Assembly (NCBI GenBank): GCA_965212075.1
Contig: OZ243043.1
Span: 496,001-560,000 of the forward strand
DNA: 64,000 nt
Source: CBDBUR01 sp965212075
GTDB lineage: Bacteria > Pseudomonadota > Alphaproteobacteria > JAPOUT01 > G958296285
Direction of reading: 5' to 3'
Shown here: piece after piece, positions 16,412 through 25,199 of the stretch
How positions within the stretch are numbered: the stretch's first letter is position 1
Layout: each line of letters starts with the position of its first letter
Program-made: the position numbers and the translations under genes
The notes under the pieces: model-generated
Told to the model about the DNA's origin: nothing
Database searches by the model: none
The model's input: only the letters and a program-made list of their open reading frames with translations

Positions 16412-17614
16412 ATGCTGATTGTCATGTCACGCATTGGCCCGTCAAATCCGAGCGCAAGCGCCGCCATCCAGAGAACGGCGCCGCCTCCTGCTCAAGGGGC
16501 AGAGGCCAGTTTTCGCGGCCATCAAGTCAAGCTCGGTGACTGCGCTGTTATATCAGAAAGAACCAAAGCCGCCGATAAGCAGGCCTACAAACATTCGATC
16601 GCGGATAAAAGCGTCTATATGCAGACCAAGCAGGCGCGGCTCTTAACAGAAAACCCTGCAGGCAGCATAACCGTCGACATAACGCATGAGAAGCTCGCTT
16701 CGGGCGTTGACAAAGCCTATGGTGATATCAAAAAACAGGGCAATCAACTGACGGAGTTTAAAAATTTTCGGACGTTCAGGCGGCATATTAGCGGCGTTGC
16801 TAGCCAGATAGGTCCGGCGAAAGAGGCGGCACGAGCGCATCCGCCGCGCAGTTCTTTTGCGTCGCTGTCTACGGCGGAGCAGCAAACCTTGAAGACGGGC
16901 GCAGAGCTTTCGAAAGTAGCTTATAAGGGGATCGACGGGGCAGCGGGCACAAGAAGTTTGCCCGAAGGCCATCAGATCTTGACCGATGCACAGCTGCCAA
17001 AATCGCTTTCGATGTTTTATAATGATCAGACGGGCATTATCAATACGCCGCAAGGAGCCCAAGCTTTGCTGGCTCAAGAAGGCGACACGGTAAAAGTTGT
17101 TTTTGCCGGCACAGACCCGGGAGCCAAATCTTCAACCGGCAGGATAAAAACGGTGAGAACGGATGTTGTCCAGCGTGTGGGGGGTTTTTCGCCGATGTAT
17201 CGCGATGCGGCCGGCATTGGCCGGATGATTTTGAATCAGGAGGGCTTGAAGGACAAGCAGGTTGTTTTTATGGGACATTCGCTCGGCGGCGGGCTGGCGC
17301 AATTTGCTGCGGGCGCAAACATTGAAGGCAATGAGGAGCGGGTCAGCGCGATGACTTACAATACGGCGGGTCTTTCCGCAACGACCCTCGGCGCGCTTGG
17401 CAAAGAGAGGGTCGCGGCGACGCATGATGTCGTGCAAAATGTGCGCCTTCAGGGCGATCCGGTATCGCCCGGAACCGATCTTGGAGAAAAAGTGAAAGGC
17501 ATGGCGCTTGGGCAGATGTTCACGATAGAGCGCGAAGGCGTAAAACGAAGGCCCGAACCCAATACGCATAAGATGGATTCTCTGCTCGCCGAGCTTGATA
17601 AGGCGATGCCCTAA
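16412..17614 (+). CDS. Class-3-lipase-like alpha/beta hydrolase without signal peptide
   Basis: 400 residues; an alternative ATG is at 16424. The N-terminal 150 residues are polar, Ala/Ser/Pro-rich and helical, without Sec signal or membrane segment. The C-terminal half is a fungal-lipase-type (class 3) domain: VKVVFAGTDPG, the nucleophile elbow MGHSLGGG (Ser about residue 290), a likely Asp in RLQGDPVSP and a likely His in NTHKMDS. This suggests phospholipase or lipase activity. A disordered N-terminus ahead of a lipase domain with no signal resembles effectors delivered by specialised secretion systems, but no such apparatus is encoded here, so that is only inference. It overlaps the convergent DUF707 gene by four bases at the 3' end. 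Confidence 0.65.
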   Translation: MLIVMSRIGPSNPSASAAIQRTAPPPAQGAEASFRGHQVKLGDCAVISERTKAADKQAYKHSIADKSVYMQTKQARLLTENPAGSITVDITHEKLASGVDKAYGDIKKQGNQLTEFKNFRTFRRHISGVASQIGPAKEAARAHPPRSSFASLSTAEQQTLKTGAELSKVAYKGIDGAAGTRSLPEGHQILTDAQLPKSLSMFYNDQTGIINTPQGAQALLAQEGDTVKVVFAGTDPGAKSSTGRIKTVRTDVVQRVGGFSPMYRDAAGIGRMILNQEGLKDKQVVFMGHSLGGGLAQFAAGANIEGNEERVSAMTYNTAGLSATTLGALGKERVAATHDVVQNVRLQGDPVSPGTDLGEKVKGMALGQMFTIEREGVKRRPEPNTHKMDSLLAELDKAMP

Positions 17615-18528
17615 ACAAGCGGTGTGAGCTGAGGGCTTTGCGTGAGCTGATAGCGCATATGCTGCAAGAGATGCGCGCTCGGCGCTTTGATCGGATGCTG
17701 AATCTGATGTCTCATTTGATACCATCCCTTGAATATCGGCCAGATGATGTCATTCTGCGCCATCACTTTTTCCCCATTCGTGAGAACGCCGCCATAAAAA
17801 ATATGACGCTGCTGCGATCGCGGCGGCAAAAGATGAGCGACGCGCTCAATGTCATGCTTTTTTTGTTTTTTGGACAAATTGCCTTTTTCTACGCCGCGCA
17901 CGTGCCGCATCTGCACTTGATCAAAAATGGCTGCTGCATAGGCTGGCTGTTTTGTGAAGCGGTGCCAAATTCTATCCAGCATGGTGCCGGTTCTATTGCC
18001 TTTGAGGAAAGGCAGCACGTTGCGCAGCAAAGCGGTCGTCATGCAGGGCATCATGATTTCAACAAAATTGCTGAAGCGCAGCTGAAAAGCAGGATTTTTT
18101 AAAAGGCCAAAATATGAAAAATAGCTGCTATGAGTCAAAGCTGGCTGTGAAAGCTGAAGATTATATTGCTCATGCAGCGTGAACATTTTTTCCACCGCTT
18201 CAGGCGTCGCCTCAATATCATCATCGGGAATCCAGACGGACTGATATTGGTTAAGCAAAGCCGGATTATCCGCAAAGACTGAATAGACGCCATCCCATTT
18301 GCCGCCTTTGATGTGCATATGCGTGATGCCTGAATTTGCATCACCTTTCCGCTGCCATTTATTTTTCTTCTCGCCATAATAGGCAATGATGCAGTCATAG
18401 TTTCTGGCATAGCTTCTGTTATAGTTTTTGGCATTTTGCTTTTCCGGTCGCAGCCATGTCTCATGCAGGGAATCGTCTCCGGCACGGACGATGACGAGTC
18501 TTTTATGTGCTGTTTGCTCTTTCATCAT
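17611..18528 (-). CDS. DUF707 family protein (putative glycosyltransferase-like)
   Basis: 305 residues. The centre reads KWDGVYSVFADNPALLNQYQ then VWIPDDDIE, the DUF707 hallmark with an acidic DDD motif that resembles the DxD metal-binding site of glycosyltransferases. The start RLVIVRAGDDSLHETWL is also typical. No membrane segment is seen. The exact reaction is unknown; a sugar-transfer role is inferred from the motif. The ATG shares one base with the CoxE stop (TGATG), so it is translationally coupled to the CoxD-CoxE pair even though no link between DUF707 and CO dehydrogenase maturation is established. The C-terminus is rich in Gln and His. Confidence 0.7.
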   Translation of the reverse strand: MMKEQTAHKRLVIVRAGDDSLHETWLRPEKQNAKNYNRSYARNYDCIIAYYGEKKNKWQRKGDANSGITHMHIKGGKWDGVYSVFADNPALLNQYQSVWIPDDDIEATPEAVEKMFTLHEQYNLQLSQPALTHSSYFSYFGLLKNPAFQLRFSNFVEIMMPCMTTALLRNVLPFLKGNRTGTMLDRIWHRFTKQPAYAAAIFDQVQMRHVRGVEKGNLSKKQKKHDIERVAHLLPPRSQQRHIFYGGVLTNGEKVMAQNDIIWPIFKGWYQMRHQIQHPIKAPSAHLLQHMRYQLTQSPQLTPLV

Positions 18529-19703
18529 CAGCGTCTTAATTCTTGCATGGCGGCGTCAATGCCATCGATCGTCAGCGGGAACATGCGCTCGGAAAAAATT
18601 TGCTTTACCATCTGCACCGAGGGCATCGTTTCCCAATATTTCCCCGCCACCGGATTGAGCCAGATGGCGCTATCATAGATATCGGTGATGCGCTCCAGCC
18701 AGAGCGCGCCGGCTTCTTCGTTCCAATGCTCAACGCTGCCGCCCGGATAGGTCAGCTCATAGGGGCTCATGGAGGCATCGCCGACAAAAATCACTTTGTA
18801 ATCGGCAGCAAAGCGGTGAAGAATGTCCCAGCTATTCATCGCCTCGTTATGGCGGCGGCGATTATTCTGCCAGACCGTTTCGTAAAGGCAGTTGTGAAAA
18901 TAAAAATATTCCATATGTTTGAACTCGGCGCGCGCGGCTGAGAACAGCTCCTCGCACATTTTGACATGAGGATCCATTGAACCGCCGACATCAAAAAACA
19001 GCAGCACTTTAATCATATTGCGCCGTTCGGGGATGAGCTGTATGTCAAGATAGCCCTGCGAGGCCGAAGATTTGATCGTCGCAGGCAGGTCAAGCACTTC
19101 CGGCGCACCCTCGCGCGCGAAGCGGCGCAATTTGCGCAAGGCCATTTTGATGTTGCGCGTGCCCAGCTCCACGCTGTCGTCAAGATTGCGGAACTCGCGC
19201 TTATCCCAAACTTTGACCGCGCGTTTATGGCGGCTTTCTTCCTGTCCGATGCGCACGCCTTCGGGGTTATAGCCATAGCCGCCAAAGGGCGACGTGCCGC
19301 CAGTGCCAATCATTTTGCTGCCGCCTTCATGGCGCTTTTTTTGCTCTTCAATGCGCTGTTTAAGCGTTTCCATCAATTTTTCCCAGCCGCCGAGTTTTTC
19401 AATTTCCTTTTTTTCTTCTTCGGTGAGAAATTTTTCAGTCAAAGCTTTGAGCCAGTCTTCCGGCAGTTCGGCGAGCTCAACATCTTCAAGTGTGTCGAGG
19501 CCTTTGAAAACATGAGAAAAGACGCGGTCAAATTTATCAAGATTGCGCTCATCTTTGACAAGCGTAGCGCGCGAGAGATAATAAAAGTCCTCCACTTTAT
19601 GGCGCGGCACACGCGCATCCATCGCTTCAAACAGGGTTAGGTACTCCCGCAGCGAGACCGGCACACCGGTTTTTTTTAACTCGTGAAAGAAGTGGGCAAA
19701 CAT
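18528..19703 (-). CDS. VWA-domain protein, CoxE-like
   Basis: 391 residues. The C-terminal half is a von Willebrand A domain of the CoxE type: the metal-site motif is LFFDVGGSMDPH rather than DxSxS, as is usual in this subfamily, and FVGDASMSPYEL follows. The N-terminal half is a helical, charged region. CoxE acts with the CoxD AAA+ ATPase in maturing the Mo-Cu site of aerobic CO dehydrogenase, but MoxR-VWA pairs of this type also occur where no CO dehydrogenase exists. It lies four bases downstream of the MoxR gene, and DUF707 follows with a one-base overlap. The cox-like subunit genes are about 3 kb upstream, beyond the sirtuin gene. Confidence 0.82.
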   Translation of the reverse strand: MFAHFFHELKKTGVPVSLREYLTLFEAMDARVPRHKVEDFYYLSRATLVKDERNLDKFDRVFSHVFKGLDTLEDVELAELPEDWLKALTEKFLTEEEKKEIEKLGGWEKLMETLKQRIEEQKKRHEGGSKMIGTGGTSPFGGYGYNPEGVRIGQEESRHKRAVKVWDKREFRNLDDSVELGTRNIKMALRKLRRFAREGAPEVLDLPATIKSSASQGYLDIQLIPERRNMIKVLLFFDVGGSMDPHVKMCEELFSAARAEFKHMEYFYFHNCLYETVWQNNRRRHNEAMNSWDILHRFAADYKVIFVGDASMSPYELTYPGGSVEHWNEEAGALWLERITDIYDSAIWLNPVAGKYWETMPSVQMVKQIFSERMFPLTIDGIDAAMQELRR

Positions 19704-19707
19704 CGGA

Positions 19708-20589
19708 TCAATGTCCCTCGCGGCGAGTCAAAAAAGCGAGCCTTTCAAATAAATGGACATCCTGTTCGTTCTTGAGCAGCGCGCCATGCAGCGGTGGAAT
19801 CAGCTTGTTCGGATCGCGCTCGCGCAGAAGCTCCATAGGCACGTCTTCATTCATCAGAAGTTTCAGCCAGTCCAGCAACTCCGAAGTGGAGGGCTTTTTC
19901 TTCAGACCCGGCACGTCGCGGATTTCGTAAAAAGCGCGCAGCGCCTCGGCGACGAGCTGCTTTTTAATGTCAGGAAAATGCACGTCAATAATTTTTTTCA
20001 TCACGTCTTCATCGGGAAAAGCGATGTAGTGGAAAAAACAGCGGCGCAGAAAGGCATCGGGCAGCTCTTTTTCATTATTTGAGGTGATGACAACCACAGG
20101 TCGGTGCCGCGCTTTGATCGTCTTATTGGTTTCATAGACATAAAATTCCATGCGATCGAGCTCTTGCAGCAGGTCGTTGGGAAATTCAATATCGGCTTTG
20201 TCTATTTCATCAATGAGCAGAACGATTTTTTGATCGGCCTCAAAGGCTTCCCACAATTTTCCTTTTTTGATGTAATTTTCAACATTTTTGACGCGCTCAT
20301 CGCCGAGCTGGCTGTCGCGCAGCCGCGTGATGGCTTCATATTCATAAAGGCCGCTCTGCGCTTTGGTCGTGGATTTGATATGCCACGTAATGAGCGGCAT
20401 ATTAAGCGCGGCGGCGATTTCTTCAGCGAGCACGGTTTTGCCGGTGCCGGGCTCGCCTTTGACGAGCAGAGGGCGCTCCAGCGTGATCGCAGCGTTGACG
20501 GCAATGCGCAGATCTTCGGTCGCGATATAGCGCTGTGTGCCTGCGAATTTTTCTGTGAATTTCTCTCCAGAGGTAGAATTTGTCGTCAT
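19708..20589 (-). CDS. MoxR-family AAA+ ATPase, CoxD-like
   Basis: 293 residues. Walker A is GEPGTGKTVLAEE near residue 42-54, Walker B is VLLIDEIDKAD near 125, and sensor 1 is VITSNNEKELPDAFLRRC, all of the MoxR class. It probably works as a chaperone ATPase with the adjacent CoxE-like VWA protein, as CoxD-CoxE do in inserting copper and sulfur into the CO dehydrogenase active site. The start has GAAGGGAACC just upstream. It is the first gene of a three-gene minus-strand unit (MoxR, VWA, DUF707), divergent from the sirtuin across 97 bp. The specific client cannot be decided, since the large CO dehydrogenase subunit is not in the window. Confidence 0.85.
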   Translation of the reverse strand: MTTNSTSGEKFTEKFAGTQRYIATEDLRIAVNAAITLERPLLVKGEPGTGKTVLAEEIAAALNMPLITWHIKSTTKAQSGLYEYEAITRLRDSQLGDERVKNVENYIKKGKLWEAFEADQKIVLLIDEIDKADIEFPNDLLQELDRMEFYVYETNKTIKARHRPVVVITSNNEKELPDAFLRRCFFHYIAFPDEDVMKKIIDVHFPDIKKQLVAEALRAFYEIRDVPGLKKKPSTSELLDWLKLLMNEDVPMELLRERDPNKLIPPLHGALLKNEQDVHLFERLAFLTRREGH

Positions 20590-20686
20590 ATTGGTTCCCT
20601 TCTCGTGAATTTACTTTTTAAGCGCCTCCTCATCCATATATTATGTTTTAAAAGGAAAAGCGGCCTGATGGAAGGGGGAGTATAAA

Positions 20687-21451
20687 ATGAGCGAGAAGGC
20701 GCGGCAAGCACATGTTCTGGCGGATTATTTGCGTTCAGCGCGGTGCTGCGTGGTTTTTACCGGCGCGGGGATCAGCACCGAGTCGGGCATTCCTGATTTC
20801 CGCTCGCCCGGCGGGTTGTGGACGAAGTTCAAGCCGATAGATTTTCAGGAATTTCTGGACTCGGAGGCAATGCGGGTCGAGGCGTGGCAGCGCAAATTTG
20901 CGATGGACGAGACTTTGGCGCGCGCGCGGCCTAATCAGGGACATTTGGCGATCGCGCGGCTCGTGGAGATCGGCAAGGTCAGTCATGTCGTGACGCAGAA
21001 CATAGACAATCTGCATCAGGATTCCGGCGTCCCCACCGCGCAAGTCATTGAACTGCATGGCAATGGGACGTATGCGAAATGCTTAAAGTGCGAGAAGCGC
21101 TATGAGCTTGATGAGATCCGCCAAAAGTTTGAGACCGACGAGGCCGCGCCCGTTTGTGCCGAATGTGGCGGCATCGTCAAATCGGCGACGATTTCTTTTG
21201 GCCAGTCAATGCCGGAGCTGGAAATGCAGCTGGCCGGTGAGGCGGTCGATCAATGCGATTTATTTTTGGCGATTGGCTCGTCTTTGCAAGTTTATCCGGC
21301 GGCGGGGTTTCCGATTTTGGCAAAACGGCGCGGCGCTGGGCTCATCATTTTGAACCGCGAGCCGACCGATATGGATGACATCGCCGATCTGGTCATTCAT
21401 GATGAAATCGGCGCCGTGCTGAAGGATGTGCCGCCTCTATTAAATAACTGA
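20687..21451 (+). CDS. NAD-dependent protein deacylase, sirtuin family
   Basis: 254 residues. It removes acyl groups from lysines using NAD. FTGAGISTESGIPDFRSPGGLW near residue 24 is the NAD-binding signature, TQNIDNLHQDSG follows, the catalytic His lies in IELHGNG, and a zinc site is formed by CLKC and CAEC. ISFGQSMPE and GSSLQVYPAAG are further sirtuin blocks. The ribosome site GGAAGGGGGAG precedes the ATG. It sits between the CoxDE-like unit and the cox-like operon, on the opposite strand from both, and its 3' end overlaps the mocA-like gene by 12 bases. Both convergent and divergent to its neighbours, it is likely an independent transcript. Confidence 0.92.
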   Translation: MSEKARQAHVLADYLRSARCCVVFTGAGISTESGIPDFRSPGGLWTKFKPIDFQEFLDSEAMRVEAWQRKFAMDETLARARPNQGHLAIARLVEIGKVSHVVTQNIDNLHQDSGVPTAQVIELHGNGTYAKCLKCEKRYELDEIRQKFETDEAAPVCAECGGIVKSATISFGQSMPELEMQLAGEAVDQCDLFLAIGSSLQVYPAAGFPILAKRRGAGLIILNREPTDMDDIADLVIHDEIGAVLKDVPPLLNN

Positions 21452-22012
21452 CTGCCATTTTTTGATCGCCTGATCTGTGTCTTGATCGGTGAAGCAGGCT
21501 TCGTCATCCATTTCAATCGGACAAAGCGCTTGTGGATTTTTTTGCAGCAAAGATTTCGCGCCTTGATCGCCGGAAAGAGTCATCAGATCGGGAAAGAATT
21601 TTTTTGGCCATAAAACCGGATGGCCTTGAATATTATTTTTCATCGGAAAGCATATTTTATCCGCGTCGTTTTTGATGATGAGATTGATATGTTTGGCGGT
21701 GATGTCCGGCATATCGGCGAGACAGATCAGCGCCGCATCGTCTTGCTGTGCTGCGCGGACGCCAACTTTTATGGAAGAGGCCATGCCTGACGCATAATCA
21801 GGATTATGCACATAAAGAACATCCATGCCTGCGAGTGCGGCGCGAATTTTATCTTCATCATGGCCAGTGACAACGATCAGCCGGTTCACTTTGCTGCTTT
21901 TCACCGCCGCGGCGCAATGCCGGATCATCGCGCGGCCATTTTTTTCGGCAAGCAGTTTATTGCGTCCAGCGCGCGAAGATTTTCCGGCGGCGAGAATAAT
22001 GGCCGTGATCAT
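21440..22012 (-). CDS. Molybdenum cofactor nucleotidyltransferase (MocA-like)
   Basis: 190 residues. ILAAGKSSRAGRNKLL at the N-terminus is the nucleotidyltransferase signature, and LADMPDIT carries the metal-binding Asp. Proteins of this group add CMP to molybdopterin (MocA), making the MCD cofactor used by xanthine-dehydrogenase and CO-dehydrogenase type enzymes; GMP transfer (MobA) is less likely given the context. It is the last gene of the long minus-strand run, three bases after the molybdopterin-binding protein. That matches the common trio xdhC, molybdopterin-binding protein and mocA. Its 3' end overlaps the convergent sirtuin gene. Confidence 0.85.
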   Translation of the reverse strand: MITAIILAAGKSSRAGRNKLLAEKNGRAMIRHCAAAVKSSKVNRLIVVTGHDEDKIRAALAGMDVLYVHNPDYASGMASSIKVGVRAAQQDDAALICLADMPDITAKHINLIIKNDADKICFPMKNNIQGHPVLWPKKFFPDLMTLSGDQGAKSLLQKNPQALCPIEMDDEACFTDQDTDQAIKKWQSVI

Positions 22013-22015
22013 ATT

Positions 22016-22984
22016 TTATCCATATCTTTCCGAATCTATATTCGCGCCGAGCATCAAGCCGCCAATACCCATATTCATAATATCATCGCCGCTGACGTCC
22101 AGACCGCAGATGAGGCGCTCAAGCACGAGGTCAAATCCGTTGCGCAGCGGCGAGCGCGCACAGCCCGGCAGCCCCACGACCGGCTTATGCTGATATTCAG
22201 CAAGCAGCAAAAGATTTCCCGGATCGGTCGGCATGCCAAAATGAATCAGCCGTCCGCCTGCCTGTTCAATCGCGCGCGGGATGATGTCGCGCTCATCCAT
22301 GATCGCTGAGGCACCGTGAATCAAAATCAAATCGGCTGCGGTGGATTTTAACTTCTCCGTAATGGCCGCGCTTTGATCTTCGCAATGGACGACATGCAGT
22401 CGGCTGCCGAGTTTTTCAACTCGCTGGCGGGTGATCGCTTCCGCTTTGGCGCTCATATTTTTTTTAGACGAATCTTGCGTGCAGATCAGTGCGATGATGC
22501 GCGGTTGAAAGGGGCTGACGTGAAAATGCGCTTGTGCGGCCAGCGCGCATGCCGCAGCGATTTTGCTCTGCGCGCAGGCGAAGGGGATAATTTTCAAAGT
22601 CGCGATGAGCTGCTGCGGCATCACCGGCGTAAAAGGCGCAAGACAGGCGAAAGCGATTTCCGCGCCGACATGATTAAGCGCGGTGATTTTTTTCTCATCA
22701 AAAAGCATGAGGCCAGCTTGACGGCTATAAAAATGAATGCGGCCTTGCGCCGCTGGGGCATGTTGAATATGTGCGTCGGTGAGCTGTGCTGCGATCATAT
22801 TGGCGGCGTCATTTTCGGGAACATCGCCGGATTCGAGCCGTGCTGCACGAATAAAGTCAATGCCCGCGCGCTGCAGCTGCGTGATATGTTCTGCGGTGAG
22901 GTTTTGGCCTTTTTTCAAGCCCGCAATGCTGCGCGCGAGGATCACACCTTCGGCTTCGCTGACGGGAATTTCACCAAAGATCAT
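22016..22984 (-). CDS. Molybdopterin-binding domain protein (MoeA/MogA-like)
   Basis: 322 residues. The N-terminal half begins like the MoeA linker (IPVSEAEGVILARSI...LKKGQNLTAEHITQLQRAGI). The C-terminal half is a MoCF-binding fold with ADLILIHGASAIMDERDIIPRAI and VVGLPGCARSPL, the usual ligand-binding loops. Proteins of this architecture sit between XdhC and MocA in alphaproteobacterial molybdo-hydroxylase clusters and are thought to hold or deliver the cofactor; the exact step is not established. It overlaps the XdhC stop by four bases and precedes mocA by three. Confidence 0.82.
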   Translation of the reverse strand: MIFGEIPVSEAEGVILARSIAGLKKGQNLTAEHITQLQRAGIDFIRAARLESGDVPENDAANMIAAQLTDAHIQHAPAAQGRIHFYSRQAGLMLFDEKKITALNHVGAEIAFACLAPFTPVMPQQLIATLKIIPFACAQSKIAAACALAAQAHFHVSPFQPRIIALICTQDSSKKNMSAKAEAITRQRVEKLGSRLHVVHCEDQSAAITEKLKSTAADLILIHGASAIMDERDIIPRAIEQAGGRLIHFGMPTDPGNLLLLAEYQHKPVVGLPGCARSPLRNGFDLVLERLICGLDVSGDDIMNMGIGGLMLGANIDSERYG

Positions 22985-23901
22985 GTTTTAACTTTTCTTA
23001 AGCTTTCGGTCATTTGGGCGAGGATCGCCACCGCGATTTCTGCGGCACCTGTGGCGCCGATATTCAATCCGATGGGCGCATGAATGTTTTTCACTTCAGG
23101 ATGAGCGGCAAGCCGTTTAACGCGCGCGGCGTGAGTTTTTGGGCTGCCAAGCGCGCCGATATAAAAGACATCGCTTTGCAGCGCGGCCACCAGCGCCGGA
23201 TCATCAATTTTGGGATCATGCGACAAGGTCACCACCGCATCGCGCGCACCAAGATTCAGCTCTGGGATGATCTTATCCGGCCAGTCATTGATGATCTGAA
23301 CATCATCAAGCCGCACAAAATCCTGCGAGTCGATGAAAGAGGGGCGCGGATCAATCAAAATTATTTGGTAGTCCGCGAGCTTGGCGATGCGCATCAAAGG
23401 CGCGGCGATATGCGCCGCACCGACGATGACAAGCCGCAGAGGCGGCAGAAAGGGCAGGCGCAAAAATTGCGGCGTCAATTCCACTTGCTGAATTTTGCTC
23501 TCAACCAGAGCGAGCGCCTCGGTTTCCAGATTGATCTCAAGAACTGCGGCAGGTGCGGACAGAATTTTTTCTATCACTGCGAGATTTTTGGATAAAGGCA
23601 GAATGTAGATGGAAATTTTTCCGCCGCAGGCGAGGCCGACTTCCCAAGCTTTGTTGTTGGAGACGCCATATTCGGTGAAGTCAGCTTGGCCGGTTTTGAT
23701 CAGCGCGAGGGCTTTGGTGATGACGTCGCCTTCAATGCAGCCGCCGGAGACCGAGCCAGAGAACTTGCCGTCTTCGCGCACGGCGAGCAGGCTGCCGGAC
23801 GGGCGCGGTGCTGATCCCCATGTTCGCGCAACAATCGCCAGAGCTGCCGCTGCGCCTGCGCGCTCCCATTGAACAGCTTCGGCAAGAGTTTGCTTGTCCA
23901 T
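22981..23901 (-). CDS. XdhC/CoxF family molybdoenzyme maturation protein
   Basis: 306 residues. The N-terminal XdhC/CoxI domain reads TWGSAPRPSGSLLAV and SGSVSGGCIEGDV, including the conserved Cys that is thought to hold the Mo cofactor during sulfuration. The C-terminal Rossmann domain reads LVIVGAAHIAAPLMRIA, then LSHDPKIDDPALVAAL and YIGALGSPKTHA. XdhC binds the molybdenum cofactor, protects it and delivers it to xanthine-dehydrogenase-family apo-enzymes. The gene follows coxM by 16 bp and overlaps the next gene by four bases, so it is part of the cox-like operon. Confidence 0.9.
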   Translation of the reverse strand: MDKQTLAEAVQWERAGAAAALAIVARTWGSAPRPSGSLLAVREDGKFSGSVSGGCIEGDVITKALALIKTGQADFTEYGVSNNKAWEVGLACGGKISIYILPLSKNLAVIEKILSAPAAVLEINLETEALALVESKIQQVELTPQFLRLPFLPPLRLVIVGAAHIAAPLMRIAKLADYQIILIDPRPSFIDSQDFVRLDDVQIINDWPDKIIPELNLGARDAVVTLSHDPKIDDPALVAALQSDVFYIGALGSPKTHAARVKRLAAHPEVKNIHAPIGLNIGATGAAEIAVAILAQMTESLRKVKT

Positions 23902-23917
23902 AATATCTCTTAAAGGA

Positions 23918-24703
23918 TCAGGCGGCGGCGATGGCGCGCTGTGTCATCACTTTGATCAGATGCGCGCGCCAGAGAGGGTCGGCGTGGATATCGCTCATCA
24001 GATCGCTGGTGGGTATGTCTATCTCGTCAATGGACGTGTTGTTTTTTACTGCCTCTTCGGCCTGCCGCAGGCGGAAGACACCCTGAGCGCCCGAGCCGGT
24101 TATGGCGATGCGCGGTTCGCCATTGAGCTCGGCAAAAAACACGCCGACGAGCGCATAGCGCGAAGCCGGTTGTGGAAATTTCACATAGACGGCGCGATCG
24201 GCTTTCGGGAACGATATTTCTTTGATGATTTCGTCTGGTGCCAGACAAGTTTCAAACAGACCGGTGAAAAAGTCTTCGGCCTTGAAAGTATTTTTTTGCG
24301 TGATGATGTCAGCATTGAGCGCAATACAAGCGGCGGGCAGGTCGGCGGCAGGATCATTATTGGCGATGGAGCCGCCAATGGTGCCGCGATGGCGCACGGC
24401 AGGATCGCCGATTTCTCCAGCGAGAAAGGCCAGCGCCGGACAGAAATTTTTCACGATGTCTGACGCAGTGATTTCGGCATAGGGCGTCGCTGCGCCGATG
24501 ATGAGCCGGTCGTCCGCTTGCCGAATGAAGCGCAAATCCTCAATGGCAGAAATATCAATGACGTCGCTGGGGGCGAGCAGTCTTTGTTTGAGCGTCGGGA
24601 TGAGAGTCTGCCCGCCAGCGAGCAGGCGCGCTTCCTCTGATTTTCCGAGCAAAGATGCGGCTTCGTCAATGGTTGTCGCGCGGTGGTAGGCGAAATTATG
24701 CAT
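23918..24703 (-). CDS. coxM: FAD-binding subunit of a CO-dehydrogenase/xanthine-dehydrogenase-type enzyme
   Basis: 261 residues from ATG 24703 (MHNFAYHR); the open frame to 24730 is ignored because this ATG overlaps the coxS stop in an ATGCATAA arrangement typical of coupled translation. FAD pyrophosphate-binding loops are LLAGGQTLIP and the GTIGGSIANNDPAADLPA block, as in CoxM. The C-terminal CO_deh_flav_C domain reads YALVGVFFAELNG. In the enzyme it carries electrons from the 2Fe-2S subunit to quinone or NAD. Gene order here is coxG-coxS-coxM, with the large Mo subunit (CoxL) missing between or after them. Confidence 0.9.
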   Translation of the reverse strand: MHNFAYHRATTIDEAASLLGKSEEARLLAGGQTLIPTLKQRLLAPSDVIDISAIEDLRFIRQADDRLIIGAATPYAEITASDIVKNFCPALAFLAGEIGDPAVRHRGTIGGSIANNDPAADLPAACIALNADIITQKNTFKAEDFFTGLFETCLAPDEIIKEISFPKADRAVYVKFPQPASRYALVGVFFAELNGEPRIAITGSGAQGVFRLRQAEEAVKNNTSIDEIDIPTSDLMSDIHADPLWRAHLIKVMTQRAIAAA

Positions 24704-25169
24704 GTCGGTTATCCTTTTTTGCAGCAGCAAGAATGGCCTGCACGATCATATTATAGCCGGTGCAGCGGCAGAAATTTCCTTCAAGCTCGGCGCGCACGGT
24801 CTGCTCGTCGGGGTCGGGATGGCGGCGCAGAATATCAACGCCCATCATCACCATGCCCGGCGTGCAGAAGCCGCATTGCAGCGCGTGATGTTCTTGAAAT
24901 GCCTCCTGCACCGGATGGAGTTTATTTTTTTCGCCCAGCCCCTCAATGGTCGTGATCTCCTGTCCTTCAGCCTGCTGTGCGAGCATCGTGCAGGATTTGA
25001 CGGCCTCGCCATTCAACAGCACCACGCACGCGCCGCACTGGCTCGTGTCGCAGCCAATATGCGTGCCGGTCAGGCGCAGCTGGTCGCGCAGAAAATCCGC
25101 AAGCAAAGTGCGCGGCTGCGCTTCGGCCTTTTTGGTTTCGCCATTTACGTTGATAGAAATTCGAGCCAT
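24696..25169 (-). CDS. coxS: [2Fe-2S] small subunit of a CO-dehydrogenase/xanthine-dehydrogenase-type enzyme
   Basis: 157 residues from ATG 25169 (MARISINVNG); an in-frame ATG at 25196 is possible but less like the family. Plant-type 2Fe-2S ligands are CDTSQCGAC plus a later Cys, and the second cluster uses CGFC and CRCTGY. TQ-type residues GAC-VVLLNG and HPVQEAF are further CoxS marks. The two clusters relay electrons from the Mo site to FAD. It lies 30 bp after coxG and overlaps coxM by eight bases. Without CoxL it cannot be assigned to CO, xanthine or aldehyde oxidation. Confidence 0.92.
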   Translation of the reverse strand: MARISINVNGETKKAEAQPRTLLADFLRDQLRLTGTHIGCDTSQCGACVVLLNGEAVKSCTMLAQQAEGQEITTIEGLGEKNKLHPVQEAFQEHHALQCGFCTPGMVMMGVDILRRHPDPDEQTVRAELEGNFCRCTGYNMIVQAILAAAKKDNRHA

Positions 25170-25199
25170 GTTTTCCTCCCTTCCTGATGAAGACAAATC

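Noticed and set aside
20687..21451. Sirtuin as part of the cox operon
   Set aside because: It is on the opposite strand and has its own ribosome site and divergent neighbour; only the position is shared.
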